From the NCBI GenBank assembly GCA_043228905.1, contig JBHGNT010000014.1:4464001-4528000 (forward strand): DNA of 64,000 nucleotides, given 5' to 3'. Made by a program: the position numbers and the translations under genes. Source of the stretch: Azolla caroliniana (taxonomy: Eukaryota > Polypodiophyta). The first letter of the stretch is position 1. Each line of letters opens with the position of its first letter. This document shows, piece after piece, positions 1-10,487 of this stretch. The notes under the pieces are model-generated. The model did no database searches. It worked only from the letters and a program-made list of their open reading frames with translations, and was not told where the DNA came from.

Positions 1-1
1 G

Positions 2-250
2 CGAGTCAAGATCGGCGACGTCGAGATTGACCAGCACTTCTTCGTACAGGAGACGTCCTCGCACCCGGTCATATTAAGTGAACCATACATCACGGCGGCG
101 CGGATGGAGACCAAAGTGTTGGACAACGGGTCGGCCTACACGAGGGTCAAAAGCCAGGACGGGCGCCATTCGGTCCAATTTCTGACGGTGCGGCCGAACC
201 ACGAGAGAAACCGCGAATCCCTCGGTGGCGAGAACCGGGAGGATTTTTAG
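2..250 (+). CDS. C-terminal end of family-P gag-protease protein (partial)
   Basis: The frame is open from the window edge to TAG at 248-250 and gives 82 residues. It aligns by eye with the last ~80 residues of the gag-protease protein at 23862-26057: shared DQHFFVQE, SHPVIL, RMETKV, SVQFLTVR and NHERNR blocks. It is the part after the retropepsin active site, so the catalytic Asp lies outside the window. The stop sits in GAT-TTT-TAG, the same string as in the second copy, and the pol frame is open across it in -1. Confidence 0.85.
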   Translation, partial: RVKIGDVEIDQHFFVQETSSHPVILSEPYITAARMETKVLDNGSAYTRVKSQDGRHSVQFLTVRPNHERNRESLGGENREDF

Positions 251-3200
251 AGAGGGCTGCCAAGGCGTGGGGCCGAGACAGCCCGGACACTCGGAAAGGA
301 CCCCACGACTGTACGATAAGTAGGAAATTCTGCTTCTCCAACAACGGAGGGTGTATGATAATCGGCATCGTCGGCCGAGAAAAGACAAGGGCGGAAGTGC
401 GACTTCGAGCGTGCGGAGTTCTCGGCCCAGACGAGGAAATCAGCGGAGCCGTGGAGGCGGTCTCCTTCGACGATACCTTGGGAATGCTGGGGGAGGTAGC
501 CGGAGAAGACCTTAATGAAGACCGGACGATACCGGTATGTTCCGAAGAGATGTACGGAGTCATTGCGGACTTCAGTCAGGGGCTCGGGTCGGATCGGACA
601 GCCCGAGTTAGCACGAAGTACAAGACTGTGGACCGGAAGGTAAGGCCAGTCGCGGCACCCTTACCGGAGGGCAGCGAGTCCCGAATTAGAGGGGTTGCGT
701 CGGATCCCAGTTTACGAGATCCGGCCTGCATAGGACACACCTTCACCGACGGGACGCTCCGGGACGCTCCGGGAGCTCAAAATCGGTGGGGGCGGGTTCC
801 TACTGCCGGCGGAGGAAGACCGGTTTCGGAGAATGCTCGGACGGCACGGGAAAGCCTTCGCATTCTCGCCGGAAGAGATCGGGTGCGTAGACCCGACAAT
901 CGTGGAGCCGATGGTGATATTCACGGTACCGCATGTACCGTGGAATCTCAAGCCGATTCCGGTACCAAGAGCTCACATCCCGAAGTTGATGGAGCTATTG
1001 AGGCAAAAAGTCGATATGGGCATTCTCGAACCGTCGAGTGCCCCATACTCGAACCGATGGTTTACCGTACCAAAGAAAAACGGAACAATGCGCTTCATTC
1101 AGGACCTGCAGCCGGTCAACAAAGTGACCATTCGGAACGCAGGAATCAGACCGACCATAGACGAGTTCGCAGAGGCCTTCGCCGGAAGGTCGATTTACTC
1201 GGTCGGTGATCTGTACTCGGGGTACGACCAGTTCCAGCTAGCCGTGGAGAGCAGAGACATTACGACGATGCGGACCCCCCTCGGCCTAGTGCGAATGTGT
1301 ACCCTGCCACAAGGAGGGACCAACTCGGTAGCCCACATGGTGAATGCAATGAACAAGGTATTGAGGGATTGCATCCCGGACATCACCATGCCGTTTCTAG
1401 ACGACATCCCGATCAAGGGGTGCCTGGTGGAGGAGAAGGACGAGACAGTCGGGCCGTACGGATGCCGGCAATTCGTGGCGAAACACATCGACGAATGCGA
1501 GAAGGTGCTACAAAGGCTAGAGGATGCGAGGCTCACCTTCTCCGGGGAGAAATCGGCCTTCGGGCAATCGGAAATCCTGGTGGTCGGACACCTATCTGGA
1601 CCATATGGCCGGAAGCCGTCTCCGGCAAAGGTAGAAGCCATTTCCGCGATGAAGACCGACTGTAGCTCGGTTACGGAAGTTCGGAGGTTCCTGGGGGCAT
1701 GCACATTCTACCACATATGGATCCCGCATTACGCCCACGTTGCGGAGCCGCTATACGGGTTGCTGAAGAAAGGGCGAAAATTCGAGTGGCGAGACGAGCA
1801 CACGGAGTCGGTCCGGAAGCTGAAGGAAGCTCTTGCGGCAGCACCGGCGCTCCGGAAGGCTGTCTACGAGAAGGGTACCCCGGTATACATAATGGTGGAT
1901 ACGAGTCCGACCGGGATCGGATGGGTCGTCAACCAAGAAGACAGGGATGGCATTCGGTTCCCGATCTGATTCGGCGGAAAGGTCCTCAGTGAACGACAGC
2001 GAGGGTACGCCTAGGTTAAACGCGAACTCTGGGATATCGTTTCGGCACTAAAGGCCGACAAAGACTACCTGATCGGGGCAGAAGTGATTATCGAGACGGA
2101 TTTCCTGCCAATTCTCGGCATGGTTTCCGGATGCGCGACACCGGACCTGGCGATGCTCAGGTGGATAGCGTACATCAAGTCCCTGGACCCGGAAATACGA
2201 CACATTTCCGGAAAAGACAACGCCATGGCCAACATGCTTTCGAGGGCGAGGTTTGATGACGAGGGCGGCATGGTTTTGGAGGACGAAGAAGTCGGCATGG
2301 ACTTCTTCAAGGCGAGCACTCCGGCACTTAACGGCTTCGACGAGAGCAAGTACGACGGCGAGTGGCTACAGATCGGTGGATTTTTGAGGACAATGACGCC
2401 GGATGCGTCATGGACGAAGGACGAGGCCAACCGGGTCCGGAAGAAAGCTTACCGATTCTTTCTCCGGGACGGATACTTATGGAAGCACCCGAAGAAGAGG
2501 AACGGCGTCCCGCTCCGGGTGGTGGCGATGAAGGAAGAACAAGAGGAGCTGCTGACGGCCTACCACGACAGCCCTTGGGCTGGACACCGTGGAACATGGG
2601 CCACGTTCGAGAAGATAAAGGGGAAGTACTGGTGGCCGGGACTGTACCGGGACGTGCATCGGTTCGTGACAACTTGCGAGAGCTGTCAGATGCACTCCGT
2701 AGTCCGACATCGGGACGAGCTTCACCCTACGTACCCGCTGACCATCCACTTCAAATGGATGGTAGATCTGATGACGATGCTGATGGGGGTAGGACAGATG
2801 CGGTACCTGGTCCTGGCTCGGGAAGATCTGACGAACCAGGTAGAAGGCCGAGCCCTTCAAAACAAAACGACTGCGGCCGTATGTCGGTTCCTGATTGAGG
2901 ACGTGATATGCCGGTACGGGTGCGTCGGGAAGATAGTGGCTGATCGTGGGGAGTTGGACGCCGAAAAGGCCGAGGAGCTGTTCGACCGGCTAGGAGTCAA
3001 GCTCTCGCTTACCACTGCGTACAATCCGGAGGCGAATGGAAAGGTGGAGCGCGGACACGGACCGATCGTCAAGGTGTTAGTTCGGGCATGCGGAGGTCAA
3101 GTCGGGAACTGGCCGCGGCTGTTGCCTTACGCGTTGTGGGCGGACCGAACTACGCACAGTTCAGTAACCGGATTCATGCCGGCAGAACTCATGTTTGGGC

Positions 3201-3667
3201 AGAAGCCGGTCATGCCGATGAAACGTACGATCTCCTCGTGGGCAACCGTGGACTGGGGAGACGAGATGAGCCGGGAGGAACTGTTGGCAGCGCATATACG
3301 ACAGCTCGAGCGAAGACCGGAGGACGTGGAGCAGGCTGCGGAAAAGCTTCAGGAAGCAAGGATGAGGAACAAAGCCCGGTTCGACCGAACGCACCGGCTC
3401 CGACCGAAGAAGATCGAGGAAGGCGACTGGGTGCTAGTCTACGACAGCAGCCTTGACAACCAGCACCGAGCGACACGGAAGTTCGCAAGAAGCTGGTTCG
3501 GGCCTTACGTGGTACAAAGCGCCAACGACAACGGGACGTACCATCTGGCGGAGCTCGACGGCACGAGAATGGCGATACCGGTAGCTGGGAAGCGGATCAA
3601 AACGTTCAAGAAGCGTCACGACGACGAGCCAGATCCGGTTGGCCTGGACCGCGACGGTTGTAACTGA
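247..3667 (+). pseudogene. Family-P pol: RT, RNase H, integrase (broken)
   Basis: Polyprotein for reverse transcription and integration. The frame runs from 247 (-1 relative to gag), changes by +1 after a 10-bp tandem duplication at 751-770, then continues from about 780 to the stop at 3665-3667. RT has a PKKNG block, an LYSGYDQF block and the catalytic FLDD at 1394-1405, with Phe in place of the usual Tyr. RNase H follows (MVDTSPTGIGW near 1890, ETDFLPILGM near 2095). Integrase has an HHCC zinc finger (2560-2700), catalytic-type Asp in MVDLM and ADRGELD, and Glu in NGKVERGHG. Two in-frame stops break it: TGA at 1967-1969 and TAG at 2012-2014. Both are one C-to-T step from the expected CGA and CAG. 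Otherwise it is nearly intact, so decay is mild. Confidence 0.88.
751..770 (+). repeat. 10-bp perfect tandem duplication in pol
   Basis: GGGACGCTCC occurs twice head to tail (751-760, 761-770). Upstream the pol homology is in one frame, downstream in the next, so the extra ten bases account for the shift. Confidence 0.85.
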
Positions 3668-4556
3668 CTTCGTGTTTTGTTGTCTTCATGTTCTTGTTGT
3701 TTGTCTTTGTTAATACATACATACATTCGTGTCTTTCTGTGTCGCTGTCCCGCTTGCGTCTTTGCGTCAAAGGGCCGTGTCCCTGTGGATCTACGCTCGT
3801 ACGTGGAGGGTCTCTTCTCCTTCCTCTCTTGCTCTTTGGTACAGGACCCCCGAGGTTCCGCCTCATTCCACGCATCCACGAGGAATACCTCGACAACGCC
3901 TTGCTGCTGATGGAATACTCACCGAAATATTCGAACAAGATTTGACTTGAAGGGTTTTCGATCGTTTGAAGTCCTCCTGCTTTTATCCCTGTGAGCGCCT
4001 GCACCGCTCCTTCCGTGATTTTTGATAAATCAATCGATGCTGCCGCCTGCTCTGGTTCTGTGTGTGGTGGAGCGTCGGCGATCCGCAACAATCCTTCTAA
4101 CCCGTTCTCCATCATCCATTGGCGTGCCTCTTCCTACAGTGCCATTGGTTCGAATTCGTCTTCTGCTGTCTGTTGTTCGGGATCAGGATGTGTGTGCGCT
4201 GTGCGTCGGATCGCTCTTCTGTGCTTCTGCGCCTGTGTGTAGGAAAATTCGTAAAAAGTAAGTCCTTCGCAGGCCTGTGTCTTATATAGTGGCTTTTACC
4301 TCGAGCCGCCCTTTTTCGTTTCCCGCGCATGTCTATCTCCCGCCATAATTAGTATGTCCTTTCTTGCTTGCCGCGTGTGAGTAATACCTCGTACGTCGGT
4401 GCCCACGTTCTATGCTTTAAATAGCAAGTACGCGCACGTCCTCCTTTACTGCATGGCGCCTCTTCGTTGCATGGTGGCGCTCCCACCTCTTGTGATCTCC
4501 CCATCATTACTATGATTTTCTTTTTTTCTTTTTTTTTTCTGTTTGTTTGGACCATG
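3668..4556. other. Non-coding stretch between two tail-to-tail Ty3 elements, LTR/UTR-like
   Basis: About 890 bp between the ends of P1 pol (plus) and Ty3-B pol (minus). A TATA-like box reads on the minus strand at 4281-4289, and there is a T-rich run near 4515-4540. Around 3850-3890 the string GAGGTTCCGCCTCAT resembles the 3' part of family-P LTRs (compare 11060-11090), so part may be the P1 3' LTR. A minus frame of 169 codons crosses 3606-4115 but matches nothing I recognise. No LTR pair could be assigned. Confidence 0.4.
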
Positions 4557-5954
4557 TCATTTTCTAGTCCCCCCCGATTTGTTCGGGTCGGTTCGCACTG
4601 ATACCGGATCCTTCTGTCGGTTTTCCGGGATAGTCTTCGTCAGTATCGGTGTCGGTTCTTCCTCGGTCCGGATATCTGCAGCAGCGTCTGTCGGTGTCGG
4701 TTCCTCATCGTGCCGGATTTCCGGGTCTTGCTTGAACGGGTTGGCTGACATATTTCCCTTATACGGCTTTAGCCGAAACCCATTTGCCCACTTACCGATG
4801 ACTTCTCCAGACAACGTGCCGAGCTGATACGACCCATTGTACTCCTTGGTGATCCAGAATGGTCCGGTCCACCGAAACCGCAACTTTCCCGGCATGTTCC
4901 CCATCTGTGTCTGGAACAGTAGCACCGGTTTCCCGACTTCGAACTCCTTTTCGTTGCCACGCCGGTGTCGGTCCACGAAAGCTTTTCTCCTCCTTTGCTC
5001 CAGTTCGAGTTGTAGTAATCTGGCTATTCGGTTTTCTTCTAATTCCAACAACGTCGCCAGCCGGATTCATTCGGACTCCTTCTCACTTAAGCGCTCCTTT
5101 ACCTGGATCCGTAAGCTGGGGATCTGGAACTCTACCGGCATGACCGCTTCTAAACCGAATGCTAGTCGGAACGGGGTTGTCCGGATGCTGGTTTTGTACG
5201 TTGTTCGGTATGCCCATAGCGCGCTCTGCAATTTCGTATCCCAGTCGGTCCGGTTCTCGTTGACGATTTTTCGTAGAATGTTCTGCAGAGTTTTGTTCGT
5301 CGATTCCGCTAGTCCATTGGCTTGAGGGTAGTAGGGAGTACTCCTTTTATGTACCACCGCGTAAAATGACGTCGGGCTTTCTACTACCTGCCCGAGAAAG
5401 TGTCCTCCTTGGTCACTTATAAGCTCGATCGGGCATCCATACCGTCACCATATGCACTCGTACAGGAACTTTGCCGTGGACGCGGTCGTGTTGTCCCGTA
5501 AGGCCTTCACTTCTACCCATTTGGTGCAATAGTCGGTCGCCACTATGACATACCGATTTCCGGTTCGCATTGCCGGTGGCTTGAAGGGACCGACAAAGTC
5601 CAAACCCCACTTTTGAAACGGTTCCAATGGCAAGACCGGGTGGTGTGGCATCCGGGCCTGCTTCGTGGGTTGGCCCAGTTGTTGACACAAATCACATTCT
5701 CTGCTATACTTCACGACATCTTTTAGGGTGGTGGGCCACCACAGTCCGCTCTGCCATATTTTCCGAGCGGTTGCGTCGCCGGCATAATGCCAGCCGGAAA
5801 TTCCACAGTGGGCTTCCCTGAGGATTAGATCCTTCTCATCGCTCCGCACTGCTCGTTTCCAGATGCCATCTGCCCCCTTGTGATAGAGGGTGTCTCCAAC
5901 CAAGCAGAAATGTCTGCTTCTTACTGCTACCCTTTTCCTTTCATCGCGGTCCAT
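4557..5954 (-). pseudogene. Ty3-B integrase region of pol (broken)
   Basis: Integrase with a zinc finger (GISGWHYAG to ECDLCQQL, about 5690-5800), the core Asp in WGLDFVGPF, the second Asp in ISDQGGHF just after an in-frame TGA at 5445-5447, and Glu in YYPQANGLAEST near 5330. A second TGA lies at 5067-5069, where CGA is expected from context. The C-terminal part has a basic LELEQRRRKAFVDRHRR stretch, then a GPFWITKE core of the integrase C-terminal domain, and ends in a Pro/Glu/Thr-rich tail. It is joined to the RT part by a one-base change of a G run at 5962-5966. Confidence 0.85.
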
Positions 5955-7576
5955 GTTCTCCGGGGGTATCCGGTGCTCAAGAACTGATGCATCTCAGTTA
6001 GCCACGTGTCTTCATCGGCTACCGTTGCATCCGTTGCTGGTTCCGTCGTGATCCGGAACAACTCGGTGTCGGGCAACTCATCCTGGACGCCGTCCCCTGC
6101 TTCTCCGAATTCGAGTCTGCTTAGGTAGTCCGCTACCGCATGCTGCACCCCGGGTCGGTGGAAAATGTCGAATTCAAATTCCTGTAACAGCAGTGTCCAT
6201 CGTGCAATTTTTCCCGTCAGGGATGCCTTCGAGACCAGGTAAAGTAGTGCCGAATAGTCGACATGGAAGGAAAACTTCCTTCCGAGCAGATAGTGCCTGT
6301 ACTTTGTGACACTATACACCATTCCTAATGCCTCGCGTTCCGTCGTAGAGTAGTTCCGTTCGGCTTTTGAGAGTTTCTGGCTTGCGTAGTACACCGGCCG
6401 GTACCATTTCGGCTCCGTGAGTTGCATCAGAACGCTGCCGATTGCTACGTCCGACGCGTCGACGAAGACGTGAAAGCTTTTACTCCAATCCGGCGGTTGC
6501 ACCACCGGAGCTTGTGACAGCATAACCTTCAACGCTTGGTAGGCTTTCTCCTCCGTCTCCGCCCATAGGAAGGGTACCCTGTGTACGGCGGTATGCAATG
6601 GTGTAGCGAAGTCTGCGAGGTGCCGTATCATCCGGCTATGCCACCTTATTTGGCCCAGGAACCGGCTTAAAGCCTTTGCGTTACTTGGTGCTGGTGCCTC
6701 GAGAATCACCTTTACTTTATCCGGATCTACCGCAATTCCTTCCTTACTCACCACGTGCCCTAGTAAGTTGCCGCTTGCTACTCCAAAGACGCACTTGGCC
6801 GGGTTCAGACTCAACTGGTACTCGCGGCACTTCTCCAAGCACAGCCGGAGGTGATCGAGATGCTCTCCGTGCCGGCTGTAGACCGCGAAATCATCAAGGA
6901 AGACCTGCATAAAACCGGGGATATATTCCCCGAAAATTTCCATTATTATCCTTTGAAAGGTCGTTGGGGCCGTCTTTAGTCCGAACATCATCACGACCGC
7001 GACGAACACTCCCCATTCCGTAACGAACGTTGTCTTCTCCTGGTCGGCCGGGTTCATTCGTATTTGGTTGTAACCGCTAAATCCATCCAGGAAGCTGTAA
7101 ACTTCGTGGCCGGCTACCGCATCTAACACCCCGTCCGTAAATGGTAGTGGAAACGCATCGGTCACTGTTGCGGCATTTAGTTTCCGGTAGTCCACGCATA
7201 CCCGGATTTTGCCGTTCTTTTTCGGGACCACCACTATCGGACTCAGCCAGGTTGCCTGCTTGACCGGTCGGATAAATCCGACCCGGAGGAGCTTATCAAT
7301 CTCCTCCTTCACCTTCACCGCATAATTCGGATTCATCCGGTACCTGCGTTGAGCGATCGGTTTCGCGTCCGTACTTAGGTGAATTTGGTGCTGATAGAGT
7401 TGGGGGTCCAGCCCTCGCATGTCTTCGTACGACCATGCGAACACATCCTTGAAGTCTGTTAATAATGCTACCATTGCCTTCTTTTCTTCCTTCGGCAATT
7501 CCTTTGCGACATTTACCGGTCGGGGCTTGTCTGTTGTGCCGAGGTCCACCTCCTCTAGTTGGGATGCTTTTACCCT
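5927..7576 (-). pseudogene. Ty3-B reverse transcriptase and RNase H
   Basis: Open from just after the TAG at 7577-7579 down to about 5960. RT signature blocks are present: SPIVVVPKKNGKIR, VDYRKLN, FLDGFSGYNQI, MFGLKTAPTTFQR, and the catalytic FLDD at 6890-6901 (Phe for Tyr). RNase H follows, with VFVDASDVAIG (first Asp), TTEREALGMVYSV (Glu) and FHVDYSALLYL, ending in a VADYLSRLEF block. The frame is the same as that of gag and protease, so the element once had a single long frame or in-frame stops that are read through. It ends by a -1 shift in a homopolymer run near 5962. Confidence 0.88.
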
Positions 7577-8653
7577 CTAGGATATCGTCATTTCCCTCTC
7601 TAGGGACTCCTGCGCTTGTCGCAGTTCCCGGATCGCCGCTTGGTCCGGTTCGTCCGGCGTCGTGATGTACGGTTCTACTGCCGCCGTGATATCCACCTCA
7701 AATAGTGGGACGATTCGTGGGTGTTCCTCGAGGTACCGATCGACTTCCTCGTCCGGTAATCCCTCCAACATGTTGATGCTTTTCGCATACAATGGAGTTG
7801 CTTCCTTACTGGCGATCACCCGTGGTTGCGTCGTTACTCGTACCTTTGTTTTCCCTCGCCGGAATGTGATCATGTTCTTTTGCCAGTTCTGCTTGATATG
7901 CGTCGTTCGCAGCCATGGTTGTCCTAGCAGTAGGGGGTACGCGCCTTGTACATTCAGCTGCAGCACCACGGCCGATATCCGGAATACGTGGCCTCCGATC
8001 GTTACTTCCAAATCCCAAATAAGCCCGGTCGGTTGGACTGAGCTAGTATCCGCCATGCGTAACCAGAAGGGGCATAGTTCCCATTCCCGGATGCCCAGGT
8101 TGTCGCATGTCTGTCGGCTGATGACATTTACCCCGAAGCCTCCGTCAATAATCGTTCCAGCAATTTCCTTTCCTTTCACAATTGCCGTGATCGCCGGGCT
8201 ACTTGTATCGACCACAGCTGGTCCTTCCTCCAGGTTGGAGAAGAATGCCGGTGCTGGCGTCGGCTTCGGTTTGCTCACGGATGCCTGTAAGTCTGCCGTA
8301 AACCGTGGCACCAACTGTAGTAGCCGTGCTAACGGCAGCACGATTTGACAGTCCTGTAGCGCTTGCCACGTCGGGTTTTCTCCTGGCTGTATGATTTCTT
8401 CGTCTTTTGGCATATTTTGGTCTCTTACTTCTGCCGCATTCTGTTCATTGGCCTCCTTGATCCATTGCGCCGCTTGTTTTTTGATTGCCTCCTGGGCTTC
8501 CCACTCGGCGGTCTTTCCCTTTGACCGGGTTGTGACCTGCTGTACTTCTGTTATTTCGGTTGTAACCATGTTGACTGTCGGCTGCTTGTCATTGGTTTTG
8601 CTTGGGCATTGGTTACTATAATGGCCCTCCTTACGGCAGTAATAACAGTACAC
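7577..8653 (-). CDS. Ty3-B protease region with zinc knuckle
   Basis: Begins with a CX2CX4HX4C zinc knuckle (CYYCRKEGHYSNQC) and then carries a retropepsin-like domain: IIDGGFGVNVIS as the active-site region (DGG rather than DSG/DTG) and the later LLLGQPWL flap/dimer block. It ends at TAG (7577-7579) and RT follows in the same frame. The sequence from 8654 to 8974 is also open in this frame and very rich in Arg, Asp and Glu, so this is a continuation of gag interrupted by the TAA at 8975-8977. No start codon is needed and 8653 is only a nominal boundary. Confidence 0.8.
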   Translation of the reverse strand: MYCYYCRKEGHYSNQCPSKTNDKQPTVNMVTTEITEVQQVTTRSKGKTAEWEAQEAIKKQAAQWIKEANEQNAAEVRDQNMPKDEEIIQPGENPTWQALQDCQIVLPLARLLQLVPRFTADLQASVSKPKPTPAPAFFSNLEEGPAVVDTSSPAITAIVKGKEIAGTIIDGGFGVNVISRQTCDNLGIREWELCPFWLRMADTSSVQPTGLIWDLEVTIGGHVFRISAVVLQLNVQGAYPLLLGQPWLRTTHIKQNWQKNMITFRRGKTKVRVTTQPRVIASKEATPLYAKSINMLEGLPDEEVDRYLEEHPRIVPLFEVDITAAVEPYITTPDEPDQAAIRELRQAQESLEREMTIS

Positions 8654-8974
8654 CTTGTGACTGTTGCTCGTTTCTCCTTTGTCCCCGGTTTGGAGGGTGG
8701 GTATACTTCGGCGGTCGTCTTCGGTTTTTCGGTTATCCGGTACCGATACCGGGTTGTCATTTCTTGCTGCCTCCCGACGTTCCTCTCTTCGGAAAAATCC
8801 ACGCTTCTGATTTCGTCGGAAATTTCGGTTCCCTTGTCGCCTCTCTTCTCTGCGTCGTTCGTATTCCGGGGATTCGTCTCGGTCGTACCGGTCCCGGGGG
8901 TAGCTATCTCTGCGTTTCTCCTCTCGGTCATAGTTATCGCGTCTTCTATCAGCGTATCTGTTACCGCGTTCGCG

Positions 8975-10435
8975 TTAGTAGCGGTCGTCTCTCCGGAATC
9001 GATCCTCATCCGGGTTGTGATTGCGCGGTTCTATGTGTCGAACCGGTGCTGCCTGCCGATTTAAGAGGTTATATTCGCATCGGTCCGTTGTATGGGCTCG
9101 AGAGTTGCAGATCATACATTGTGTCCGCAGGGTGCAGTCTACCGTTGAGTGGCCCGAATTTAGGCATGTTGTGCATTGTAAGGCCTGTCGGAACCTCAGG
9201 TCTTCCTCCTTCGGGAGTGCCCGGTGTAACATCCCCATCGACAAGAAGGAGCTAGTCTTGTCCATTTCTAAGACCCGATCAATAACTTGGTCCATTGTGC
9301 TGGTGTGGAAATCAAGGACTCCGCACATTGTTCGAAGTGGCTCTTTCAGCGCGGCCAAAAAGACTGCTTTGGCTTCATCTTCGGGTGGTGCTCTCGTCAG
9401 TTGGCTGTGCAGGGTCTGAAACCGAATGATGAATTGTGGCACAGTCTCGTTCTCTTCCTGCCGGGTGGTGTAGAACTGCCCGACCAATTCCCTTTGCTCA
9501 ACTTGTCTGTGAAAAAGCCTGAGGAATTTGGCCTTCAAGGCATCGAATGTGGCAAAGCTGCCCGGTAAGTGCTTTGCGTGCCATCGGGCCGCCGGTCCTT
9601 CTAAGGTCATGCCGAATTCGGCGACTTTGGATCGTTCGGCTTCGGGCTCCATCAGTCTTTGGGAGACATGGTTGGCTTCCCATGTTTGGAGGAATGCGTA
9701 CACGTGTGCCTCCGCGTCGGGCTCATCCCGGTACTTTGGGTATGGGTACAGCATCGTGTCGTCCAACTGACTCTCCTGCTTTCTCCGCTCTCTGTCCGTT
9801 GTTGGCGTCGGTGTGAGAACCTTTGGTTCCTCCGCAGTTGGTGCCGGTATCCGCTCCTTCAGTTCCTCCGCGGGTGTTGCCGGTGTCCGGTCCTTTGGTT
9901 CCTCCGCGGGTGTTGTCGGTATCTGCTCCTTCGGTTCCTTCGCGGGTGTTGTCGGTATCCGCTCCTTCGGTTCCTTCGCGGGTGTTGTCGGTTTCCGGTC
10001 AGCCTCCCTCGGCGATTGCCGGTCACCGAACTCCAAGGTTATTTCTTCCTCTGGCTCCGGTGTTACTGAGTCTTCCGACTCCTCTTCCCCCGGGTCGTTT
10101 GGTGTGTCGTGGCTGCTTTTATACCGAGACGCAACGCTTTCGTCGCTTTCCGACTCCGCCTCAAGTGTTGCGAATGCTTCCGAGTCCCCGTCGCCATCGG
10201 CGAGCGTCTGTAGTATCGTTTCCACCTCTTGCAGGCTTGTTATGCTACTGCCTTCGTCGGGGACTTGCAGAACCCGGAACTGTAGTGCTTCTTCTGCGAC
10301 TCTCCGAAGAGTTTTGGAGAATGACCGATCTCGGCGGATCTCGTCGACGGCTTGTTGCAGGGCTTCCCGTCGTTGCTCTCGTTCAGTGTATCGTCTCCCT
10401 CGTTCGGTGATGTGGTCGTCGTTTGGTCTAGACAT
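8975..10435 (-). CDS. Ty3-B gag
   Basis: Capsid/nucleocapsid precursor of the element, 486 residues from the ATG at 10433-10435. I chose this ATG because upstream codons lie in the primer site and LTR. Order: charged N-terminal helix region, acidic Ser/Glu-rich segment, tandem Pro/Glu/Lys repeats (9815-9995), a retrotransposon gag domain (ARWHAKHLPGSF, LFHRQVEQRELVGQFY), then two CX2CX4HX4C knuckles (CTTCLNSGHSTVDC and CMICNSRAHTTDRC). The third knuckle lies beyond the TAA in the next block. It is longer than many Ty3 gags because of the acidic and repeat segments. Confidence 0.85.
   Translation of the reverse strand: MSRPNDDHITERGRRYTEREQRREALQQAVDEIRRDRSFSKTLRRVAEEALQFRVLQVPDEGSSITSLQEVETILQTLADGDGDSEAFATLEAESESDESVASRYKSSHDTPNDPGEEESEDSVTPEPEEEITLEFGDRQSPREADRKPTTPAKEPKERIPTTPAKEPKEQIPTTPAEEPKDRTPATPAEELKERIPAPTAEEPKVLTPTPTTDRERRKQESQLDDTMLYPYPKYRDEPDAEAHVYAFLQTWEANHVSQRLMEPEAERSKVAEFGMTLEGPAARWHAKHLPGSFATFDALKAKFLRLFHRQVEQRELVGQFYTTRQEENETVPQFIIRFQTLHSQLTRAPPEDEAKAVFLAALKEPLRTMCGVLDFHTSTMDQVIDRVLEMDKTSSFLSMGMLHRALPKEEDLRFRQALQCTTCLNSGHSTVDCTLRTQCMICNSRAHTTDRCEYNLLNRQAAPVRHIEPRNHNPDEDRFRRDDRY
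9815..9995 (-). repeat. 42-bp tandem repeats encoding a Pro/Glu/Lys linker in gag
   Basis: About four to five imperfect 42-bp copies encode 14-residue units of the type TTPAKEPKERIP. They lie between the acidic segment and the capsid domain. Confidence 0.75.
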
Positions 10436-10469
10436 CCATCCCCCGGTTGTCCTCTGCACTTTGCAGGAA

Positions 10470-10487
10470 TCGTGGTCGCCAAAATAG
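10470..10487 (-). promoter_or_regulatory. Candidate primer-binding site of Ty3-B
   Basis: On the minus strand the sequence after the LTR end reads TGGCGACCACG, a TGG-initial string of the kind used by plant Ty3 elements. The priming tRNA was not identified. Confidence 0.55.

Larger units (their letters stand above)
1..3667 (+). mobile_element. Ty3/gypsy element P1 (family P), 5' part outside window
   Basis: Plus-strand Ty3/gypsy retrotransposon entering from the left edge. It holds the end of the gag-protease frame, then RT, RNase H and integrase in normal Ty3 order. It is the closest relative in this window of the element at 22721-27345, which gives its family. The coding part ends at 3667. 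No 3' LTR could be defined with confidence. The coding sequence is very rich in CGG, CCG and CCGG, unlike the AT-rich host sequence further right. Confidence 0.9.

Noticed and set aside
3606-4115. Minus frame of 169 codons between the two Ty3 elements
   Set aside because: Overlaps the antisense of P1 pol, has no motif I recognise and no neighbours of known type; kept only as a remark.
9813-10487. Long plus frames of 195-224 codons opposite the Ty3-B gag
   Set aside because: They are the antisense of a strongly biased, repeat-rich gag with clear zinc knuckles on the minus strand.
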